Below are positions 17,593 to 25,141 of a DNA stretch of 64,000 bases, piece by piece; position 1 is the stretch's first letter; each line of letters opens with the position of its first letter. The DNA is from an uncultured Clostridia bacterium. Its GTDB lineage: Bacteria; Bacillota; Clostridia; Christensenellales; CAG-314. The notes under the pieces were generated by a model. That model searched no databases. It had not been told where the DNA came from and saw only the letters and a program-made list of their open reading frames with translations. The position numbers and the translations under genes are program-made. The stretch is taken from contig CANQYT010000005.1 in assembly GCA_947628135.1 (NCBI GenBank), positions 1 to 64,000 on the forward strand, written 5' to 3'.

Positions 17593-17618
17593 TTCCTCCC
17601 AATAATTAACAGTTATTG
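17593..17618 (-). repeat. 26-bp inverted repeat, right copy
   Basis: Exact reverse complement of 13827-13852, again ending at the ribosome binding site of the adjacent gene. The pair encloses the three-gene cassette. Confidence 0.85.
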
Positions 17619-17816
17619 CGGCAAATAAGTTGAAAACTTTTTTGCTTATAATATATACCTTTTCAAAGGCATAAAAATTAAGAGAAAAATCAAATATTCT
17701 GTAAAAATTTTTTTTCGAGCGAAATTGTGCGGCGAAATAGCACAAAAAAAATACATATCGCAGACGGATAAAGTCAATACTTCGGTCTGCCGAAAAACAA
17801 AAGTGCCGCGCGAGAG

Positions 17817-17845
17817 TTGACCGCGATGAGATTTTACTGTATACT
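17817..17845 (+). promoter_or_regulatory. Promoter of the cyclodeaminase-family gene, leaderless layout
   Basis: TTGACC (17817-17822), 17 bases, TATACT (17840-17845), six bases, ATG at 17852. Same spacing as at recX and the PHP gene. Confidence 0.75.
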
Positions 17846-17851
17846 GTCGGT

Positions 17852-18451
17852 ATGCAAAAGAAATTCGAAGAAATGTCCATAAAAGAGTACAACACGTTGT
17901 TGGGCAGCAACGAACCCACGCCCGGCGGCGGAAGCGCGCTGTGTCAAGTGGGGGCGTTGGCGTGTTCGCTGACGGAAATGGCGATAAACGTCACTGTTGA
18001 CGGTCGCTCTTGCGACGAAAAAACGCGGACGTACCTCGCGGAAAGAAGAAAAGAAATTTTGCAAGCGAAAGAAACGCTGTTGCGGCTGTCGAACGAGGAC
18101 GCGCTGGCGTTCGGACGTATAACAAATGGTTTCCGTCTCCCGAAAAACACACCCGATGAGGCGGAAACACGCGCCGCCGAATTGCAGGAGGCGTACCGTC
18201 AAGCCGCGCTTGTGCCGCTGGAAGTGATGGAAATGTGCCGCACGCTTGCGATTGCAAACGCAGAAATACTGCCTCTGCTGGGAAAATACGTGGCGAGCGA
18301 TTGCGTCATTGCAAACGATCTGCTGCGTACCGTTGCTAAAAACAGTATGCTCAACGTCCGTGTCAACGTTTCGCTTTTACGCGACGGCGCAACCGCTTCC
18401 TCCCTCGAAAAAAAAGGAGAGAACATTTTGCGGGAATTGAGCGCGATTTGA
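17852..18451 (+). CDS. Cyclodeaminase/cyclohydrolase family protein (FTCD_C/FchA type)
   Basis: 199 residues, all helical, with the family signature PTPGGGSALCQVGALACSLT near the N-terminus and LPLLGKYVASDCVIANDLL later. Members convert formimino- or methenyl-tetrahydrofolate, so it probably acts on one-carbon folates in the cytoplasm; which reaction is not clear. Two starts are possible. The ATG at 17852 fits a leaderless mRNA from the promoter six bases upstream. The ATG at 17873 matches the usual family N-terminus but has only a weak GAAGAA. A strong terminator follows. It is a single-gene unit between the cassette and thyA. Confidence 0.85.
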   Translation: MQKKFEEMSIKEYNTLLGSNEPTPGGGSALCQVGALACSLTEMAINVTVDGRSCDEKTRTYLAERRKEILQAKETLLRLSNEDALAFGRITNGFRLPKNTPDEAETRAAELQEAYRQAALVPLEVMEMCRTLAIANAEILPLLGKYVASDCVIANDLLRTVAKNSMLNVRVNVSLLRDGATASSLEKKGENILRELSAI

Positions 18452-18522
18452 TTCCACAAACCGCACCGCCGCTTGCGCCGCCGACAGCAAACGCCGCAAA
18501 ACAAATTTACGCCGACAACCGC

Positions 18523-18554
18523 ACGACCGAAATTGTTTTCGGTCGTTTTTTTTG
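18523..18554 (+). terminator. Terminator after the cyclodeaminase-family gene
   Basis: ACGACCGAAA pairs with TTTCGGTCGT around a 4-base loop, followed by eight T. Confidence 0.9.
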
Positions 18555-19198
18555 TTTTCCGAAAACGCCGTTGTTGCCGTAGGGTTCGGCGGGGTTTTAA
18601 GTTAAACATCGAATAATTTATCAAAAATCAAGCAATTTCAAATTTTAAGTACCAAAATAATGAGTTCCTACGCGGAAGGTGTCGCGTAGATTCCGTCGGC
18701 AAAATATATAAAACCGATTTTATTGAAATAAAGAATAATAAAAAATAACAAAGTTAAAATACAGTTTGCAAAGAAAGACGGTTTGCCGACGTATGACTGC
18801 CGCAATCACAATGCGTAAATTCGTACAACAACGGAGTTTTACTATCTTTTGTAAAATCTCGCTCAGCCGCGGATATTTACTTAATAAAAGCCACAAGCGG
18901 ACTTAACGTAAAAATAATACAGCAAACCTACTTTATAAAATACACAATAATGAAAATGACAAGGTAAAAGATATAATCTGCAAAAAAAGGTTTGTCGACA
19001 TATGACTGCCGCAATCACAATGTATAAATTCGTACAACAACGGAGTTTTACTATCTTTTGTAAAATCTCGCTTAGCCGCGGATACTTACTTACTAAAAGC
19101 CACAAGCGGACTTAATGTAAAAAACACAGAAATCATCGCGTACGCCACGACGGAAAACGAAAATCGTGCGGAAGCCTCTAACGTAATATATGCAGAAA
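18555..19198. other. 640-bp AT-rich gap holding a tandem duplication
   Basis: No gene is supported on either strand. The stretch is dominated by the 209-bp duplication described next. Confidence 0.6.
18700..19122. repeat. Tandem duplication, 209-bp period
   Basis: Two diverged units in direct orientation. The best-kept part (ATGACTGCCGCAATCACAAT to the CACAAGCGGACTTAA end, about 120 bp) occurs at 18793 and 19002, exactly 209 bp apart, with about ten substitutions and no frame kept open. Upstream parts of the units are weaker matches. The nature is unknown: possibly a decayed element or an RNA. Confidence 0.8.
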
Positions 19199-19225
19199 GC
19201 GCCGCGGGCAATTAACCTGCGGCGC
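19199..19225 (-). terminator. Probable thyA terminator
   Basis: GCGCCGC pairs with GCGGCGC around a 13-base loop, followed on the minus strand by TTTCTGC. The T-run is short. Confidence 0.55.
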
Positions 19226-19300
19226 AAGTTGTTCGCCGAAAATATTGTTCAATCGTCTCGGGCAAAGCCGTCAAAGCGTTTGCGCGTACGGCAACAGGGT

Positions 19301-20131
19301 TCAGATAGCCACTTCGAACTTTTCGTCGAAAGGCTCGTACTCGTAACCCTCCAACGCAAAGTCGTCAAGAGTAAATCGGTAGAAATCTTTGACGTCGCCG
19401 TTCATCACGAACTTGGGCGCGGGGTGCTGCTTGCCCGCAATCAAACGGCGAACAGCGTCCTCGTGTCGGTCGTAAACGTGAGCGTCGGCAATGACGTGTA
19501 CCAATTCGCCCGCGCGCAAACCGCTGACCTGCGCCAACATATGTACCAAAACGGCGTACTGCACCACGTTCCAATTGTTGGCGACAGCCATATCGTTGGA
19601 GCGCTGGTTGAGTATTGCGTTGAGTCTGTCCCCCGTCACGTTGAATGTGACGGAATAAGCGCAAGGATACAGGTGCATTTCGTTGAGATCGGCGTGCACG
19701 TAAATATTCGTTATTATCCTTCGGGAAAGGGGATTGTGTTTCAAATCGTACAAAACGCGGTCCACCTGATCGAACTCGCCCTCGGCATACTTGCTTTTTA
19801 CGCCCATCTGATAGCCGTACGCTTTGCCTATGCTGCCCGTTTCGTCCGCCCAACTGTCCCATATACGACTGTGCAGATCGTGAACGTTGTTGGACTTCTT
19901 TTGCCAGATCCACAGCAATTCGTCCACGGCGGATTTGAACGCCGTACGTCTAAGCGTGAGAATGGGAAATTCCTCTTGCAGATCGTAACGATTGACTACG
20001 CAAAAACGTTTGCGCGTGTACGCGGGAACGCCGTCCGCCCAATGAGGCCGCACCGCCGTACCTCTGTCCGTAGCGTCGCTGTTCAAAATGTCGTTTATGT
20101 TTTGTACGAAAATTTCGTCCGCCTTGCTCAT
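19301..20131 (-). CDS. thyA: Thymidylate synthase ThyA
   Basis: 276 residues. The catalytic Cys157 lies in HLYPCAY, and the dUMP-binding block QRSNDMAVANNWNVVQYAVL and the C-terminal DVKDFYRFTLDDF are present. The sequence runs parallel to Bacillus-type ThyA, whose active site reads PCVY rather than PCHx, so PCAY is normal for that branch. It makes dTMP from dUMP and methylene-tetrahydrofolate. GAGGT upstream supports the start. No dihydrofolate reductase gene is adjacent. Single-gene unit with its own promoter. Confidence 0.95.
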   Translation of the reverse strand: MSKADEIFVQNINDILNSDATDRGTAVRPHWADGVPAYTRKRFCVVNRYDLQEEFPILTLRRTAFKSAVDELLWIWQKKSNNVHDLHSRIWDSWADETGSIGKAYGYQMGVKSKYAEGEFDQVDRVLYDLKHNPLSRRIITNIYVHADLNEMHLYPCAYSVTFNVTGDRLNAILNQRSNDMAVANNWNVVQYAVLVHMLAQVSGLRAGELVHVIADAHVYDRHEDAVRRLIAGKQHPAPKFVMNGDVKDFYRFTLDDFALEGYEYEPFDEKFEVAI

Positions 20132-20158
20132 TTGTCCGTACCTCGCGATTATGCCCCT

Positions 20159-20187
20159 ATTCTACCAAATACGCCGTCGCCCGTCAA
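20159..20187 (-). promoter_or_regulatory. thyA promoter
   Basis: TTGACG (20182-20187), 17 bases, TAGAAT (20159-20164), about 28 bases before the start codon. Confidence 0.7.
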
Positions 20188-20245
20188 ACGAAACCGCCGC
20201 ACCGTTTCAATAAAAAAATATCAAAAATTTTTTGCGCTTTTGAGA

Positions 20246-20272
20246 CAAAAAAAACGGGAGAAAGTCTCCCGT
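20246..20272 (-). terminator. Terminator of the XRE regulator gene
   Basis: ACGGGAGA pairs with TCTCCCGT around a 3-base loop, followed on the minus strand by eight T, seven bases after the stop codon. Confidence 0.9.
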
Positions 20273-20279
20273 AAAAGCG

Positions 20280-20615
20280 TCAGCCGCGCATACTGTTTAC
20301 AAGATTTTGCACCGCTTGTTTCTGCGCGTCGGTCAGCCCCTTGTAACAGGAGAGCAGCCGCGCTTCGTCGTCGTTGAGATTGCGCACTACCGTGATGTTG
20401 CCGACGTCGTCCTGTCTGCCCGTGAGATAGTCGGTGGAACAATCGAAAAAATCGGCGACTTTGCACAGCGCGGAAAAGTCGGGAAGTCTGCCCAAATTCG
20501 TCCAGCCCACAACGGTTGGATAGGGTATACCGCTACGCTCGGCGAATTGTTTGCGATTCAGCCCGTTCTCTTGGAGCAGTTGAATAAGAATTTCGGAAAA
20601 AATATTCTTTTTCAT
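20280..20615 (-). CDS. XRE-family transcriptional regulator
   Basis: 111 residues. The N-terminal helix-turn-helix (about 5-62) includes LLQENGLNRKQFAERSGIPY and LPDFSALCKVADFFDCSTDYLTG. The short helical tail (DDEARLLSCYKGLTDAQKQA) is common in phage-type and SinR-like regulators and may mediate dimerisation. There is no ribosome binding site: the ATG lies seven bases after an extended -10 box (TGTTATATT), so the mRNA is probably leaderless, as in phage repressors. It is divergent from a strong plus-strand promoter that overlaps a 16-bp palindrome, a likely operator for this protein. Confidence 0.88.
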   Translation of the reverse strand: MKKNIFSEILIQLLQENGLNRKQFAERSGIPYPTVVGWTNLGRLPDFSALCKVADFFDCSTDYLTGRQDDVGNITVVRNLNDDEARLLSCYKGLTDAQKQAVQNLVNSMRG

Positions 20616-20650
20616 AATCTATAATATAACACAGTATTGAAAATTGGGAC

Positions 20651-20679
20651 TTGACATTTCTTTTTAGATACTATAAAAT
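20651..20679 (+). promoter_or_regulatory. Strong divergent promoter in the XRE intergenic region
   Basis: TTGACA (20651-20656), 17 bases, TAAAAT (20674-20679), reading toward the second XRE gene at 20964 and giving a leader of about 280 bases. Confidence 0.75.
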
Positions 20680-20688
20680 TATGGTAAA

Positions 20689-20704
20689 ATATCTACTTAG
20701 ATAT
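20689..20704. promoter_or_regulatory. 16-bp palindromic operator
   Basis: ATATCTACTTAGATAT is a perfect ATATCTA/TAGATAT inverted repeat just downstream of the start point of the 20651 promoter. A related TTAGATA half-site lies in the promoter spacer. It is a likely binding site for the divergent XRE regulator. Confidence 0.6.
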
Positions 20705-20730
20705 ACGGGCGACACGCAAACAGACCCTTG

Positions 20731-20876
20731 CAACGAAAAGTTGCAAAATAACAAAACTATATAAAAAATATTCTCAACTTGGAGTTGACGGCGTTGTTTC
20801 GACTCAACTAAATATTACAAAAACACAAAAATCGCATAAAAAACAACCAAACGTATCAAAATACAACTTTCAGTTG
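20731..20876. promoter_or_regulatory. Three CAAC-N5-GTTG palindromes
   Basis: Sites at 20731-20743 (CAACGAAAAGTTG), 20775-20787 (CAACTTGGAGTTG) and 20864-20876 (CAACTTTCAGTTG) share the same 13-bp dyad upstream of the membrane-linked XRE gene. They are candidate operators for it. Confidence 0.6.
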
Positions 20877-20963
20877 CAAAAAAAGTCGATACAAACGCGC
20901 GCGTTTTTGGTACAATGTTGATGTCGGCGGAAATCGTCGAAAATACGTTTTTAGTGAGGGAAT

Positions 20964-21815
20964 ATGACGAACTACGGAACAAAAATCGCAGAACTACGCA
21001 CTGCAAACAAAATGACGCAGGCACAGTTGGGCTCTATGCTGAACGTCACGTCGCAGGCGGTGTCCAAATGGGAAAACGGTCTGTCCGAACCGGACATCGA
21101 ATCTATCAAAAAGATGTGCGAAATATTCCACATCTCGTTTGACGAATTTTTCGGGGCGCAGCCGCGCACGGAAGAGACGGCGTCGGAGACGGCAAAACCT
21201 CAACCGCAGCAAAATCAGGTTATACTCGCCTACTGCGAGATGTGCGACAAACCTATGTCCAATCCAAAGGAATACCGCGTGAGTATCGTGGACGGTATCC
21301 AACACACGCTTTGCAACGATTGCACCGCAAAAAAAGACCTTGCGGAAAAAGAAGCCGCAAAGAAAGCCCTCGAAGCGAAAAGGCAGGCGAGAATGTCGGA
21401 GGGCAAACACAATCTGTGCAAGGGAATGCTGTGGGGTATACTCGGAGCGGTGATACTTGGGGCTATTATGCTTACGACGGGGATCGTAATTAACGAACCG
21501 CTCGTGTACATATTGGGTACGGCGCTGGGCGCATACGGCGGATTTACGTTTGTGTCGCAGATGATCTGGTGCAACAGCGTCAACGACGTGTTTATGTTCT
21601 TTCTGAGAACGCTCAAATTGCCCGGGGTGATCTTTACATTGGACATCGAAGGAATACTGTTCCTCATTTTCGTAAAGATACTCGGCGCAATCGTAAGCGC
21701 GCTGTTTACCACGCTGTGCTTCATTGCGGGCGTGTTCGTATCCGTGGCTTACTCGATGATACTGTTTCCGTTTGCGTTGATAAAAGAAATCAGAGATATA
21801 AAAGCAATGGCGTAA
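20964..21815 (+). CDS. XRE regulator fused to zinc ribbon and membrane domain
   Basis: 283 residues. An N-terminal helix-turn-helix (about 5-62, KMTQAQLGSMLNVTSQAVSKWE) is followed by a Gln/Pro linker. A four-cysteine zinc-ribbon-like segment (CEMCDKP ... CNDCT, about 91-119) comes next, then a basic coiled stretch and three or four membrane helices (about 150-275). A DNA-binding domain tethered to the membrane suggests a regulator that senses the envelope or is released on signal. GAGGG upstream supports the start. The gene after it encodes a small membrane protein, 43 bases downstream, probably in the same transcript. The target genes are unknown; itself is the likeliest. Confidence 0.82.
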   Translation: MTNYGTKIAELRTANKMTQAQLGSMLNVTSQAVSKWENGLSEPDIESIKKMCEIFHISFDEFFGAQPRTEETASETAKPQPQQNQVILAYCEMCDKPMSNPKEYRVSIVDGIQHTLCNDCTAKKDLAEKEAAKKALEAKRQARMSEGKHNLCKGMLWGILGAVILGAIMLTTGIVINEPLVYILGTALGAYGGFTFVSQMIWCNSVNDVFMFFLRTLKLPGVIFTLDIEGILFLIFVKILGAIVSALFTTLCFIAGVFVSVAYSMILFPFALIKEIRDIKAMA

Positions 21816-21858
21816 ATTTCAATAAGCCGTTGTAAAATCAAATAAAAAGAGGTGAACT

Positions 21859-22266
21859 ATGAACAAAAAAGCAGCAAGATATGTTTTGATAATTGTCGGA
21901 TCGCTGCTTGCGATAGTTGGAATCGTGATGATAGCCGCAACCGAATACACCGCGATAGCCGCCGTTGCAATCGCTTTCGGCGTAGTTGGCGGAGCGTGCG
22001 GAGTGTTTATGTTACTTTCCGACAAAAAGAAACTCGGCAACGCACACAGTTTGGAAGCAACGTTTTTGAATATCGACCCGCGTTCCGGTCAATACGCTTC
22101 CCTTTGTTACTTCGAAGCGGACGGTAAACAAATCAAGATAGCCATTCCCACGGAAGTGTTCCGCGGCGAACGTCTTGCGCCCGGCGCAAAATACCGTGTG
22201 ACTCTCGACCCCAAGGAAGAGGCAAAAGGCAGCAATTTTGCCATCAAGGTGGAACGCATAGGCTAA
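21859..22266 (+). CDS. Small membrane protein, two N-terminal helices
   Basis: 135 residues. Two membrane helices (about 9-28 and 32-53) are followed by a basic turn and a soluble beta-rich domain (about 60-135). The C-terminal part (ATFLNIDPRSGQYASLCYFEADGKQIKIAIP) resembles the small OB-like soluble domains of bacterial membrane-bound proteins, but I do not recognise the family. AGAGGTG upstream supports the start. It follows the membrane XRE gene and may be its partner. Confidence 0.7.
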   Translation: MNKKAARYVLIIVGSLLAIVGIVMIAATEYTAIAAVAIAFGVVGGACGVFMLLSDKKKLGNAHSLEATFLNIDPRSGQYASLCYFEADGKQIKIAIPTEVFRGERLAPGAKYRVTLDPKEEAKGSNFAIKVERIG

Positions 22267-22325
22267 ACGGATTGCACCGCCGCTGTTGCGCTGAACTATT
22301 AAACGTTTTTTCGCGCTATGTAAAT

Positions 22326-22514
22326 TTACTCGACGAAACGGTATATTCGAAAAACGTCGCCTTTGCTTTTTGTTGACGACGTAACTGTTTCGAGTAAACC
22401 GTTTTTCGTTTACAGCGAAGAACCGTTTGCGCAAAACGTCGGAAGTACCGAAACACTTTGTTGCACTGCTTTTCAACGGCAGCACCCAACACGTTAGCCG
22501 AACAAAGGCTAACG
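22326..22514 (+). other. Structured leader before the propeller lipoprotein
   Basis: A long imperfect stem (TTTACTCGA-GAAAC pairing with GTTTCGAGTAAA, with an inner ACGTCG/CGACGT) spans about 22326-22401. A second perfect hairpin CGTTAGCC/GGCTAACG (22492-22514) is followed 17 bases later by TTTTTTT. No known riboswitch was recognised. No clear promoter was found. Confidence 0.45.
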
Positions 22515-22556
22515 GTTTGAAAACTATAAAACTTTTTTTACAAGGAGATCAACACT

Positions 22557-25058
22557 ATGACGTACAAAAAATCCGTAAAATACGTTCTTGTCGTATTGAT
22601 GATAGCGTTGCTGACGCTTTCGATAGCGCTTGTTGCCTGCAACGGCAACGGCACACCGCCGAGCAACCCGACAGACCCGAGCGGCGGCTCGCAAGGAGGC
22701 GGTTCGCAAAGCGGCGGTTCGCAAGGCGGCGGTTCGCAAGGCGGCGGCTCGCAAAGCGGCGGCTCGCAAGGCGAGCCGAGCAAAAAGGATATAACGGGAG
22801 TTACGTTTGAAAGTAAAACGTTTACTTACGACGGACAGCAACACGAACTTACCGTAAGCGGAGATGTCCCCTCGGACGTAACCGTTACATACACCGGCAA
22901 CAAGGGCACGGACGCGGGTATTTACAACGCGAAAGCCACATTGAGCGGAGAAGGATACAACTCAAAGGAACTTACCGCAACGCTTACCATCAACAAAGCC
23001 GAATGGGACTACTCAGCCATTACATTTGACGGCGACATTGTGGAATACGACGCAAAAGAACACTCTTTACAAATTGTGGGCAACGTCCCCAGCGGCATCA
23101 CCGTAACTTACCTGTACGACGGCGAAGAAGTTTCGGGCGTAACCGCCGTCGGCACACACGAAGTTGTGGCGGTGATGAGCGGCAAAAACCACGTCGAACA
23201 CAGACTCAGCGCAACGCTGAAAATAATATCCACGGAAGAAATGTTGTATACAATTTATCACGACGGCAACGTTTACTTCCAAAACAATCTTGACGGAAAC
23301 AAATTGTATAAAGTTTCCGCAAGCGGCGCGGTGTCCAAAGTGAGCAACGACGTTGCGCAATACTTTTGTAAAGCCGACGGCAAACTTTACTTTTACAGCG
23401 GAAGTTTGTTTACTCAAACGATAAAACAATTGAGCGGCACGACCGTTGACTCCAAATACTTCCCCGGAAGGGCAACATACTTGGCGAGCGACGGCACAAA
23501 CGTATACTACGCAAAAACCAACCTTATCGACACCAAGCACGAAAACGGCATATACAAAGTGAACTTATCGGAAGAAAACGCGGAAGCCGTGCGTATTTGC
23601 ACCGACAAGGCAAGCGATCTTGTGTATTGGAACGGCTACATATACTACATCAACACGAGTGAAGGCGACAAGTTGTACAAAGTGTCCGTAACTGCGAACG
23701 ACGGAACGGGAAGCCTTGTCCACGACAAAAAGATATCCGACCTTGTTGTTGACGACGGATACGCCTACTTTACTCAACACGAAAACGCCACGGCGGCTAT
23801 ATTCCGCCTCGACCTTACGGGCGGTGAAGCCGTCAAAATGACGACGGACAACGGCGCATATATAACCAAAGTGGGCAACTACTTGTACTACGTCAACAAA
23901 GATATGTTGACAAGCAACATTTTCGGCAAAGGTATCTACTGCGTATCGATCAACGCTAGCGGAAACTTGACAAGCCAAAAAATACTTGAAGCCGAAAACG
24001 GCGACGGCTACTACTCGCTTACAAGCGACGGAACGAACCTATACTACTACCGTCGGAACGACAAACATCTCTACCGCTACAACGTCAACTCCCAAGCGGA
24101 AACGGACTTGATGCGCAACTTCCAAGCACCCGAAGAGCAACCTGTGTTTGCCGCAAGCCCGTACAGTTTTGTTGCGGAACACGACGGAGAAATTTACTAC
24201 GCCAATCCGTTGGACTTCGGCGCGCTGTACAAGTTCAATCCCACTACAAAACTCAACGTCAAGATGCTGTCGGAAAGCGTTTCCAACGTATACTTCAACG
24301 GTGATTATATGTATTACAGCACATATATCCTTACCAACTACGCGCTGTGGAGAATAAACATCACTACGTCGAACGCCGAACCGGAAAAGATTTCGTCGCA
24401 CCGCTACGAAAATCTTATTTTCCAAGGCAACTACTTGTATGCAACGCGAATAGGCATAGCGGGCAGTCACGACAATCATATTGTAAAATTCGATTTGAAC
24501 GATTTGTCTGCGGAAGAAATACAACTTTACAACGATAAAAACGTACATATAACAAAGTTGTATCTGCTAAACGACAAGTTCTATTTCTGTATCAACCCCG
24601 CAATCGGATACAAATATATCTATACGCACGATCTCAACGGAGAGTTGACGCAAAGCGTAAATACAAATTTGTATTCCGACAACTTTGTCATAGTAAATGA
24701 CAAATTCTACTACTACAACCACCGTGACAACAATCTCAGCGCTGCAAACATCGACGGAACGGGTATCAACATACTTACGAGTAACGTTGAAATCACAGAC
24801 ATTGTTGCTTTCGGAAACACGGTGTACTACACAAGCACAAGCAGCAAAAACACGGGCATATTTGCCTACAACACGGTAACGGGCGCAACGACCAAGTTGA
24901 CCGACAAAGTAGGACACGGCTTGACTGTTTTGAACGGAAAATTGTATTTCATCAATTTGTCTGTGACCTACGATCTCGACTATCCGCAAAAAGGCAGCGG
25001 CGACGGACACCTCTACTGCGTGGACGTTGCGGGAGGCACGGCGACAAAACTCGCCTGA
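22557..25058 (+). CDS. Large lipoprotein with Gly-Ser linker, two Ig-like units and a propeller-like domain
   Basis: 833 residues. A signal sequence ends in the lipobox ALVAC (Cys28), so it is a lipid-anchored surface protein. A GGS/QGGGSQ linker (about 40-76) leads to two MBG/Ig-like units (about 80-146 and 150-226), each starting YDGQQHEL or YDAKEHSL and containing PSDVTVTY or PSGITVTY. From about 230 to the end a repeated pattern such as GDKLYKVS, DGTNVYYAK, NGYIYYINT and GNYLYYVN recurs roughly every 40-45 residues, typical of DUF5050-type beta-propellers. The binding partner is unknown. AAGGAG upstream supports the start, and a strong terminator follows. It shares its architecture with the lipoprotein at the window start. 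Confidence 0.85.
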   Translation: MTYKKSVKYVLVVLMIALLTLSIALVACNGNGTPPSNPTDPSGGSQGGGSQSGGSQGGGSQGGGSQSGGSQGEPSKKDITGVTFESKTFTYDGQQHELTVSGDVPSDVTVTYTGNKGTDAGIYNAKATLSGEGYNSKELTATLTINKAEWDYSAITFDGDIVEYDAKEHSLQIVGNVPSGITVTYLYDGEEVSGVTAVGTHEVVAVMSGKNHVEHRLSATLKIISTEEMLYTIYHDGNVYFQNNLDGNKLYKVSASGAVSKVSNDVAQYFCKADGKLYFYSGSLFTQTIKQLSGTTVDSKYFPGRATYLASDGTNVYYAKTNLIDTKHENGIYKVNLSEENAEAVRICTDKASDLVYWNGYIYYINTSEGDKLYKVSVTANDGTGSLVHDKKISDLVVDDGYAYFTQHENATAAIFRLDLTGGEAVKMTTDNGAYITKVGNYLYYVNKDMLTSNIFGKGIYCVSINASGNLTSQKILEAENGDGYYSLTSDGTNLYYYRRNDKHLYRYNVNSQAETDLMRNFQAPEEQPVFAASPYSFVAEHDGEIYYANPLDFGALYKFNPTTKLNVKMLSESVSNVYFNGDYMYYSTYILTNYALWRINITTSNAEPEKISSHRYENLIFQGNYLYATRIGIAGSHDNHIVKFDLNDLSAEEIQLYNDKNVHITKLYLLNDKFYFCINPAIGYKYIYTHDLNGELTQSVNTNLYSDNFVIVNDKFYYYNHRDNNLSAANIDGTGINILTSNVEITDIVAFGNTVYYTSTSSKNTGIFAYNTVTGATTKLTDKVGHGLTVLNGKLYFINLSVTYDLDYPQKGSGDGHLYCVDVAGGTATKLA

Positions 25059-25080
25059 AATTACCCTCGACAGAAAACGG

Positions 25081-25128
25081 CAAGACCCCATCTGCACCAT
25101 TACAAGGCAGATGGGCTCTTGTTTTTTT
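25081..25128 (+). terminator. Terminator after the propeller lipoprotein
   Basis: CAAGA-CCCATCTG pairs with CAGATGGG-TCTTG, followed by seven T. Confidence 0.9.
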
Positions 25129-25141
25129 GCAAAAAACGACG

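Noticed and set aside
19301..20131. Defective thyA because of PCAY instead of PCH at the active site
   Set aside because: Bacillus-type ThyA naturally has PC[VA]Y-like active sites, and all other motifs are intact.
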